Shown piece by piece: positions 1 through 5,662 of a stretch of DNA of 7,039 bases (the first letter of the stretch is position 1; each line of letters starts with the position of its first letter). The notes under the pieces are model-generated. The model had not been told where the DNA came from. It made no database searches and saw nothing but the letters and a program-made list of their open reading frames with translations. The translations under genes were made by a program, and so were the position numbers. The DNA comes from Clostridiales bacterium UBA4653. GTDB lineage: Bacteria; Bacillota; Clostridia; Oscillospirales; CAG-272. The stretch is from contig DHMB01000039.1 of assembly GCA_002405565.1 (NCBI GenBank), forward strand, positions 1 through 7,039, written 5' to 3'.

Positions 1-28
1 AGTACGGTCAAAGAAAAGTAGGGTAGAG

Positions 29-60
29 AAAAGAAAACCGCCCAAAAAGGACGGTTTCTT
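29..60 (-). terminator. Rho-independent terminator after hydA
   Basis: Read on the minus strand, four bases after the hydA stop codon there is an inverted repeat: CCGTCC (54-49), a TTTTT loop (48-44) and GGGCGG (43-38). In RNA this gives a 6-bp stem with one G-U pair, extended by three A-U pairs from AAA (57-55) and TTT (37-35). A run rich in T (TTTTCTTTT, 37-29) follows. The wobble pair and the T-run both fit termination of the minus-strand transcript only, since the plus strand would have a C-A mismatch and no T-run after the stem. It marks the 3' end of the operon. Confidence 0.85.
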
Positions 61-64
61 GTTT

Positions 65-1822
65 TTAGTTTTCGTATACTCCGCGTTTGATATAAGATGT
101 GTGGAGTATTTCGTGAGCCTTGTGACTGCCGGGCTTCTCAAGGAATTCCTCATAGAGCTTGAGCACTTCGGGGTTATCCTGAGATTTACGGTAAGCGAGG
201 AGGTGTTCGTCGGCATTGTAAAGAACGGAAGCACGAACGGATTTGAGGTCGATTTCGGCTTTTGTCTTTGCGCTCTGAACGGGCTGACCGCCGCCGTTTA
301 CACAGCCGCCGGGGCAACACATAACTTCGATAAAGTCAACGTCGACTTCGCCGCTCTTGACCTTATTGAGAAGCTCTTTTGCGTTCTTTGTGCCGCTTGC
401 AACAGCAACTTTGACAGTCGCGTCGCCGAGCTTATACGTTGCGTACTTGATGGGAGCCGTGCCTCTGACTTCTTCAAAGTCGACCTTCTCGAGCTTTGTG
501 CCGAGAACGACTTCCGCAGCCATACGGAGAGCAGCTTCCATAACGCCGCCCGTCGCGCCGAATATTGCGCCGGCGCCGGAACCTATGTCGAACGGAGCGT
601 CATATTTTTCGTCGGGAAGAGTCTTGTAATCAATGCCTGCCTTGTCAATCATGCGGGCGAGCTCTCTCGTTGTGATAGCGTAGTCAACGTCAAAAATGCC
701 GTTGCCTGCCGCGCTCTGATCGGGACGGCGGCACTCAAACTTCTTCGCCGTGCAGGGGATTGCGGAAACGAATACGATATCTGCCGGGTCGAGACCCATC
801 TTCTTTGCATAGTAAGTTTTGTACATAGCGCCGAACATCTGCTGAGGAGACTTGCAGGTTGAGAGGTTGTCCGTGAATTCCGGGAAATAATGCTCGCAGA
901 ACTTGACCCAGCCGGGTGAGCAGGATGTCATGAGCGGGAGATTTTTCTTGTTCGTGAATCTGTCAAGAAATTCCGTAGCCTCTTCAAGGATTGTAAGGTC
1001 GGCTGTGAGGTTCATGTCATATACGCCGTCAAATCCGAGACGCTTTGCAGCCGCAACGAGCTTGCCTTCCGTGTCTGTGCCGGGAGCATAACCGAAGCAT
1101 TCGCCGATTGTTGCGCGGATCGAAGGAGCCATGCAGATTGCGACATGCTTTGAAGGGTCGCTGATAGCCTCAAATACTTTGGCGGTATCGTCTTTTTCAT
1201 AGAGCGCGCCGACGGGGCAGGCAACAACGCACTGACCGCAACCAACGCAAGCCTGCGTCATAAGGGGCTTTTCAAAAGCGGAAGCGACGTGTGTATCAAA
1301 GCCTCTGTCAAGAGAGTTGATAACGCCGATACCCTGCTCGTTACAAGCCGCTATGCAGCGACGGCAAAGGATACATTTGTTGTTGTCACGGATGAGAGAG
1401 GGGGAGCTTGTGTCAAGCTCGTAATGAATTTTCGAGCCTGCATAATATTCCTCATCGTCAACTCCGAGGTCGGAGCAGAGCTTCTGAAGCTCGCAGGTCT
1501 GGTTTCTGACGCACGAAAGGCATTTCTTTTCATGCGTGGAAAGGACGAGCTGAAGATTGAGCTTTCTGTTCTTGCGGACTTTTTCCGTGTTTGTGAATAT
1601 TTCCATTCCTTCGTTTACCGTTGTAACGCAGGCGGTCATAAGACCTCTTGCGCCCTTGACCTCAACAAGGCAGAGACGGCAAGCGCCAATCTGGTTGACG
1701 CCTTTGAGATAACAAAGTGTGGGAATGTCGATGTGCGCCGCACGTGCAGCTTCGAGGATTGTCGAGCCGGCGGGAACGGCAACGGATATACCGTTGATCT
1801 TTACATTAACCATGTTTTCCAT
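65..1822 (-). CDS. hydA: [FeFe]-hydrogenase catalytic subunit HydA (NAD-linked, bifurcating type)
   Basis: A cytoplasmic 585-residue catalytic subunit that reduces protons to H2 (or the reverse). Domains in order: plant-type [2Fe-2S] domain (Cys37, 48, 51, 65); His-Cys3 [4Fe-4S] domain (His97, Cys101, 104, 110); two ferredoxin clusters (Cys150/153/156/160 and Cys192/195/198/202); H-cluster domain from about 225 to 520; and the small-subunit-like C-terminus (about 528-585, ending in AHEILHTSYIKRG). H-cluster loops are TSCSPGW (299-305), IPCTAKKFE (355-363) and EVMCCPGGCVNGGGQP (499-514). Proton-path residues aligned to C. pasteurianum CpI are present: Glu281, Glu284, Arg288, Ser321 and Cys301. 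Loop 1 has CS where most enzymes have CC, loop 2 has Ile for Met, and loop 3 has an extra Cys502. Length and architecture fit HydA of HydABC complexes. The ATG at 1822 follows AAAGGAG (1840-1834) with a rather long 11-nt spacer. It is the last gene of the operon, 19 bp after hydB. Confidence 0.95.
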   Translation of the reverse strand: MENMVNVKINGISVAVPAGSTILEAARAAHIDIPTLCYLKGVNQIGACRLCLVEVKGARGLMTACVTTVNEGMEIFTNTEKVRKNRKLNLQLVLSTHEKKCLSCVRNQTCELQKLCSDLGVDDEEYYAGSKIHYELDTSSPSLIRDNNKCILCRRCIAACNEQGIGVINSLDRGFDTHVASAFEKPLMTQACVGCGQCVVACPVGALYEKDDTAKVFEAISDPSKHVAICMAPSIRATIGECFGYAPGTDTEGKLVAAAKRLGFDGVYDMNLTADLTILEEATEFLDRFTNKKNLPLMTSCSPGWVKFCEHYFPEFTDNLSTCKSPQQMFGAMYKTYYAKKMGLDPADIVFVSAIPCTAKKFECRRPDQSAAGNGIFDVDYAITTRELARMIDKAGIDYKTLPDEKYDAPFDIGSGAGAIFGATGGVMEAALRMAAEVVLGTKLEKVDFEEVRGTAPIKYATYKLGDATVKVAVASGTKNAKELLNKVKSGEVDVDFIEVMCCPGGCVNGGGQPVQSAKTKAEIDLKSVRASVLYNADEHLLAYRKSQDNPEVLKLYEEFLEKPGSHKAHEILHTSYIKRGVYEN

Positions 1823-1841
1823 TTTTCACGCAGCTCCTTTC

Positions 1842-3635
1842 TTACTGTTTATAGATTGCGCCGAACTTACATGTCGCCATACAAGCTCCGCACTTGATAC
1901 ATTTTGCGGGATCGATTTCGTGAGGCGTTCTGACCGCGCCGGAAATAGCGTTTGTCGGGCACTGACGTGCGCAGGCGGTACAACCGCGGCACTTTTCAGC
2001 GTCGATATGATAATGAAGCAGCTTTTTGCATACGCCTGCGGGGCACTTCTTATCAACGATGTGCGCTATGTATTCGTCACGGAAGTAACGGAGTGTGGAA
2101 ACGACGGGGTTCGGAGCTGTCTGTCCGAGACCGCAGAGGGAAGTGGACTTGATATAGTTGCAGAGCTCTTCGAGCTTGTCGAGGTCTTCCATTTCGCCGT
2201 TGCCGCTTGTAATCTTTTCAAGGATTTCAAGAAGTCTTCTTGTACCTGTACGGCAGGGAACACACTTACCGCAGGATTCGTCGACCGTGAATTCAAGGAA
2301 GAATTTTGCGATGTCGACCATGCAGTTGTCCTCGTCCATGACGATGAGACCGCCGGAGCCCATCATTGAGCCGATTGCGAGGAGGTTGTCATAGTCGATG
2401 GGGGTGTCGATGAGGGAAGCGGGGATACAGCCGCCGGAGGGGCCGCCTGTCTGCGCCGCTTTGAACTTTTTGCCGTTCGGAATTCCGCCGCCGATATCTT
2501 CGATGATTTCGCGGAGCGTTGTGCCCATCGGAATTTCAACAAGACCCGTGTTTACGATCTTGCCGCCGAGAGCGAATACCTTTGTGCCCTTGGATTTTTC
2601 CGTACCCATGGAGGCAAACCATTCGGCACCGTTGTTTATGATCTGAGCGATGTTTGCAAGCGTTTCAACATTGTTGATGATTGTGGGCTTGCCGAACAGA
2701 CCCTTTACAGCGGGGAACGGAGGACGCGGATGAGGCTCGCCGCGCTTACCTTCAATGGAAGCGAGGAGGGCTGTTTCTTCACCGCATACGAACGCGCCCG
2801 CGCCGAGACGGAGAGTGATATCAAAGTTGAAGCCCGTGCCGAAAATGTCCTTGCCGAGAAGTCCGTATTCGCGAGCCTGATTTATTGCGATTGTGAGACG
2901 CTGAACCGCGATGGGGTACTCGGCTCTTACATAGATATAGCCTTCGTCTGCGCCGATGGCGTAGCCTGCGATAGCCATAGCTTCGAGAACTGCGTGCGGG
3001 TCGCCTTCGAGAACGGAACGATCCATGAACGCGCCGGGGTCGCCCTCGTCCGCGTTACATACGACGTACTTCTTTCCTGCGGGCTGGTCAGCGGCAAACT
3101 GCCACTTTCTTCCCGTCGGGAAGCCTGCGCCGCCACGACCGCGGAGACCGGAAGCGAGGATTGTATCGATAACTTCCTGCGGCTTCATTTCCGTCAGAAC
3201 CTTGCCGAGCGCCTGATAGCCGTCCGTGCCGATGTATTCATCAATGCTTTCGGGGTTGATAACGCCGCAGTTGCGGAGAGCAACACGGTGCTGCTTTTTA
3301 TAGAACTTTGTATCGGAGAGGGAATGAACCGTTTCGGTTACGCCTTCGTCGGTTTCCTTATGAAGAAGTCTTTCGACAAGTCTTCCCTTGAGGAGGTGCT
3401 CCTCAACGATCTCTTTGACATCGTCAACCTTGACGTGAGAATAGAATGTGCCTTCGGGATAAATGATCATGATAGGGCCGTTTGCGCAGAGTCCGAAACA
3501 ACCCGTCTGAACTATCTTGACCTCATCCGAAAGACCTGCAAGCTCAAGCTCTTTTGCCATTGCTTCACGTACCGCAACGCTACCGGATGATGTACAGCCC
3601 GTACCGCCGCAGATAAGTACATGTGAACGTACCAT
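1842..3635 (-). CDS. hydB: Hydrogenase NADH/FMN subunit HydB (NuoF-like)
   Basis: The 597-residue flavin subunit that oxidises or reduces NAD(H) at FMN and passes electrons to HydA through Fe-S clusters. An N-terminal thioredoxin-fold [2Fe-2S] domain (about 1-90) has Cys9, Cys14, Cys46 and Cys50. The NuoF core follows: the glycine-rich FMN/NADH segment GLRGRGGAGFPTGRKW (163-178), CNADEGDPGAFMDR (193-206), GAGAFVCGEETALLASIEG (278-296), an SLBB-like stretch (about 350-440) and the NuoF [4Fe-4S] ligands Cys455, 458, 461 and 501. The C-terminus adds CPAGVC (531-536) and two ferredoxin clusters (Cys549/552/555/559 and Cys579/582/585/589), absent from plain complex I NuoF but typical of HydB. Length is normal. 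The ATG is supported by GGAGG (3648-3644) with an 8-nt spacer, lying directly against the stop of the preceding gene. The protein should be cytoplasmic, since there is no signal peptide or membrane segment. Confidence 0.95.
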   Translation of the reverse strand: MVRSHVLICGGTGCTSSGSVAVREAMAKELELAGLSDEVKIVQTGCFGLCANGPIMIIYPEGTFYSHVKVDDVKEIVEEHLLKGRLVERLLHKETDEGVTETVHSLSDTKFYKKQHRVALRNCGVINPESIDEYIGTDGYQALGKVLTEMKPQEVIDTILASGLRGRGGAGFPTGRKWQFAADQPAGKKYVVCNADEGDPGAFMDRSVLEGDPHAVLEAMAIAGYAIGADEGYIYVRAEYPIAVQRLTIAINQAREYGLLGKDIFGTGFNFDITLRLGAGAFVCGEETALLASIEGKRGEPHPRPPFPAVKGLFGKPTIINNVETLANIAQIINNGAEWFASMGTEKSKGTKVFALGGKIVNTGLVEIPMGTTLREIIEDIGGGIPNGKKFKAAQTGGPSGGCIPASLIDTPIDYDNLLAIGSMMGSGGLIVMDEDNCMVDIAKFFLEFTVDESCGKCVPCRTGTRRLLEILEKITSGNGEMEDLDKLEELCNYIKSTSLCGLGQTAPNPVVSTLRYFRDEYIAHIVDKKCPAGVCKKLLHYHIDAEKCRGCTACARQCPTNAISGAVRTPHEIDPAKCIKCGACMATCKFGAIYKQ

Positions 3636-3648
3636 TTGTCAGTCCTCC

Positions 3649-4020
3649 TTATTTTTCGATATTTCCTATTGTGTATTCAACGACGGGCTTTCCGCCTTTG
3701 ATGTGTTTTTCCATTACTTCGAGCGCCTTTTCGGGCGTCATTTTGATATAAGTGACTTTTTCTTCTCCGGCGCGGAGCACTTCGACTATCGGCTCGTAAC
3801 GGCAAAGACCGATACAGCCTGTCTGTGTGACTGCAACTTTTCCGTTGAGACCCGCTTTGTCGACTTCCTCAACGAATGTGCTGAGAACGGGACGCGCGCC
3901 TGCCGCTATGCCGCATGTCGCCATGCCGACAACTATCCTTGTTTCGCCTGTTTCTTCGCGGAGAGCAACCTTGTTTTTCATTTTGTCTCTGATGGCTGCA
4001 AGTTCTGCAAGTGATTTCAT
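3649..4020 (-). CDS. Thioredoxin-fold (2Fe-2S) ferredoxin of the hydrogenase operon
   Basis: A 123-residue soluble protein of the small (2Fe-2S) ferredoxin family commonly found just upstream of hydB in clostridial hydrogenase operons (sometimes called HydD). The family signature GMATCGIAAGA (32-42) carries Cys36, and TQTGCIGLC (65-73) carries Cys69 and Cys73. The second N-terminal Cys of a classical C-x4-C...C-x3-C thioredoxin-like cluster is Gly41, so only three Cys are visible. From memory this is usual for the family. The C-terminal half (VTYIKMTPEKA, about 89-99) is also typical. It resembles the N-terminal domain of HydB (TQTGCIGLC versus VQTGCFGLC), consistent with common ancestry. It may pass electrons to or from the complex, or act in its assembly; the role is not proven. 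The ATG follows AAAGGA (4033-4028) with a 7-nt spacer. Confidence 0.88.
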   Translation of the reverse strand: MKSLAELAAIRDKMKNKVALREETGETRIVVGMATCGIAAGARPVLSTFVEEVDKAGLNGKVAVTQTGCIGLCRYEPIVEVLRAGEEKVTYIKMTPEKALEVMEKHIKGGKPVVEYTIGNIEK

Positions 4021-4050
4021 AAGTTTATCCTTTCTTTATATTATTTCTTT

Positions 4051-4608
4051 TCAGTCAACCCCGCCTGCCGCAGAGTAAGCCTCCGAGAGATATCCGCGCA
4101 CCCAGCTTATCACTTCGGGTGAGCTGAGCGGAACGTCTCCGAGAAGCTCCCGCATTTCCTTTGTGGAAAGGGAAACCTCTCCGCAGGGCATTTTATGGTT
4201 GAAGATGAAGTCTGTATTTCCGGCGCCCTGCACAAGAGTGCACAGCGTGCCGACAATGTCCCCGAGGGGAATATAGTCTATACTTTTTTTGTTGAACGAA
4301 GCAAAAACCTCCGTGCCGTGATTTTCATATTCCGTTTCGCTCCTCGAACTTATCGAAAAGCTGCCGCCCGTCATCTCCGCCTCCATTTTGAGGAGCGGGA
4401 GCCCAAGTCCGACCTTTCTTGTCGTCCTCGTCGTTGTGAACGGGTCTGTTACGCGGGAAAGAAAGTCTGCCGTCATGCCTTTGCCGTTGTCGGTTATCTC
4501 AAACGAGAGGACATCGTCCGTTTCGTCTATCGATATGCCGATGAGGCTTGCATTCGCCTTGACGGAGTTCTGCGCTATATCGAGTATATTCAGTGAAAGT
4601 TCCTTCAT
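4051..4608 (-). CDS. Stand-alone GHKL ATPase domain protein (anti-sigma or kinase-like)
   Basis: A 185-residue protein with a Bergerat-fold (HATPase_c) ATP-binding domain and no visible phospho-accepting His domain. The N-box is LDIAQNSVKANA (9-20, Asn14 the expected Mg ligand), the G1 box is DNGKGM (40-45), the lid is TTTRTTRKVGLGLPLLK (58-74) and the last box is NHGTEVFASF (96-105). Residues 106-185 form an extra C-terminal segment that is not part of the ATPase fold. The family is seen beside [FeFe]-hydrogenase genes in Clostridia and is usually annotated ATP-binding protein or histidine kinase-like. It could be a protein kinase or anti-sigma regulator, or a structural ATP-binding protein; the partner is unknown. 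Its ATG overlaps the stop of the PHP gene by 4 bp (ATGA), suggesting translational coupling, and 30 bp separate it from the next gene. Confidence 0.85.
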   Translation of the reverse strand: MKELSLNILDIAQNSVKANASLIGISIDETDDVLSFEITDNGKGMTADFLSRVTDPFTTTRTTRKVGLGLPLLKMEAEMTGGSFSISSRSETEYENHGTEVFASFNKKSIDYIPLGDIVGTLCTLVQGAGNTDFIFNHKMPCGEVSLSTKEMRELLGDVPLSSPEVISWVRGYLSEAYSAAGGVD

Positions 4609-5336
4609 TTGCCGGAAAGAGCCTCTATCAGTTTTCTCCGAACGAGGTCGGAGCTGTACGGCTCATCCTCCAATTCAATGTAGTTTTCAGCCTCGCTTAT
4701 GTCCCAGAGATAATGGGCGTCGGAATCGGTGAGTATCAGCTTATCCGAAAGACCGTATTTCTCCGAATATGCGCCGATGTTTTCTCCGTCACGGAATTCG
4801 ACCGCATGAAAGCGGGGCGTCTCCGGCACGCAGCCGAGCGCGGCGATTATGCCGTTTTCATCCCTGTCGATATGAGCGGGAAACACGGCGGCGCCGTATT
4901 TTTCCGCAAGCCGTCCGGCTTCTTCTATCGGGAGAGTCGACGCATTGAGAAGGAGGTGCTCCTCCTCGCCGATGACGTTGTCCTCTTCGTCGAGAATGAG
5001 CTGATCTCCGAAGATGTCCTTCCTGTTTTTATAAAGGATACGGAAAGAGCGGTATTCGTCATCGAATTCCTCTGCCGCCTCAAGCGACGGAAACAGGCAG
5101 ACAATGTGCACGTCCTCCGCCGTTGTCAGCTCCATTCCGGCAATCGGAACGATACCGTGCCGCTTTGCCGCCGCGAAAAACGCACGACAGTTTTTTGTGC
5201 TGTTGTGGTCGGTCAGCGCGACTATGCCGAGCCCCTTTATCGCCGCCATGCCCGCAATGTTGCATGGGGTCATGTCGTTATCGGCGCAGGGGGAAAGGCA
5301 GGAATGGATATGGAGGTCGTAATAATATCTGCTCAT
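4605..5336 (-). CDS. PHP-domain metal-dependent phosphoesterase-like protein
   Basis: A 243-residue protein of the polymerase-and-histidinol-phosphatase (PHP) superfamily, TrpH-like. The metal-binding residues are all in place: DLHIHS (7-12; His9, His11), LTDHN (41-45; Asp43, His44), GMELTT (67-72; Glu69), His77, PAHIDR (153-158; His155) and TDSDAH (203-208; Asp206, His208). The set predicts a two- or three-metal hydrolase acting on a phosphoester. The substrate cannot be told from sequence. Residues about 85-140 form an acidic insertion between the third and fourth motifs. The start overlaps the DRTGG gene stop (ATGA), and the stop overlaps the next start in the same way. Proteins of this kind recur next to HydABC genes, so a link to the hydrogenase (for example signal or cofactor turnover) is plausible but unproven. 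Confidence 0.9.
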   Translation of the reverse strand: MSRYYYDLHIHSCLSPCADNDMTPCNIAGMAAIKGLGIVALTDHNSTKNCRAFFAAAKRHGIVPIAGMELTTAEDVHIVCLFPSLEAAEEFDDEYRSFRILYKNRKDIFGDQLILDEEDNVIGEEEHLLLNASTLPIEEAGRLAEKYGAAVFPAHIDRDENGIIAALGCVPETPRFHAVEFRDGENIGAYSEKYGLSDKLILTDSDAHYLWDISEAENYIELEDEPYSSDLVRRKLIEALSGK

Positions 5337-5662
5337 TTTATCACCTGTGACAGTGCGACGCAGAATTCATATATCGGAAGCCCGGAGGAAAGGAGGTTTA
5401 CCCCTTTTTCCTTTGCCACGGAGATTACGTCATCCGGAACGGCGCTTTCCTCGCAGATTACGACAGCCGCCGTATCCGCAAGCGTTGCCACCGCTATGAC
5501 ATTCACGTTTGTCATAACCGTCGCCCAGACGGAGCCTTCCGCGGCTCTGCCCATGACCCAGCTGAGAAGGTCACCGGCGTAACCGCAGGTCGCCTCCCTT
5601 TCGGGATCCGGCATTGAGAGAACGCGGAGACCGAGCCTTTCGGCAATAGTTTTTACCGTCAT
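5333..5662 (-). CDS. DRTGG-domain-type small protein
   Basis: A 109-residue soluble protein that matches the small DRTGG-domain family found in clostridial hydrogenase operons. The recognisable core is TCGYAGDLLSWVMGRA (25-40) followed by WATVMTNVNVIAVATLAD (46-63), then AAVVICEESAVPDDVISVA (65-83) and the terminal GLPIYEFC (94-101). The literal DRTGG tetrad of the domain's name is not present. DRTGG domains also occur in phosphotransacetylase-type and CBS-containing proteins, where they appear to be regulatory ligand-binding modules, and a similar role here is inference. It is joined to both neighbours by 4-bp ATGA overlaps. No ribosome binding site of its own is needed if coupling holds. 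Two Cys (26, 70) and a third at 101 are not arranged as a known cluster motif. Confidence 0.8.
   Translation of the reverse strand: MTVKTIAERLGLRVLSMPDPEREATCGYAGDLLSWVMGRAAEGSVWATVMTNVNVIAVATLADTAAVVICEESAVPDDVISVAKEKGVNLLSSGLPIYEFCVALSQVIK

Noticed and set aside
59..862. Long plus-strand open frame opposite the hydA 3' half
   Set aside because: It is antisense to a strongly recognised gene, its translation shows no known motif, and it comes from the GC-skewed third positions of hydA. Similar plus-strand frames at 1289-1897, 1719-2369, 2730-3590, 3517-4014 and 4593-5582 were rejected for the same reason.
1811..1822. Alternative hydA start at the internal Met4 codon
   Set aside because: Met4 lies 20 bases from the AAAGGAG site, too far. 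The ATG at 1822 at 11 bases is better, although its spacing is itself slightly long.
3649..4020. Reading the 123-residue ferredoxin as the missing HydC/NuoE
   Set aside because: It lacks the N-terminal helical region of NuoE and one of the four cluster Cys, and it matches the separate small ferredoxin family that coexists with HydC in other clusters.
4021..4058. Possible promoter before the ferredoxin gene: TTGACT (4058-4053) with TATAAA-like bases downstream
   Set aside because: The gap between the two boxes is about 12 bases, well short of the usual 16-18, and TTGACT is formed by the last codons and stop of the ATPase gene. An internal promoter is not supported.
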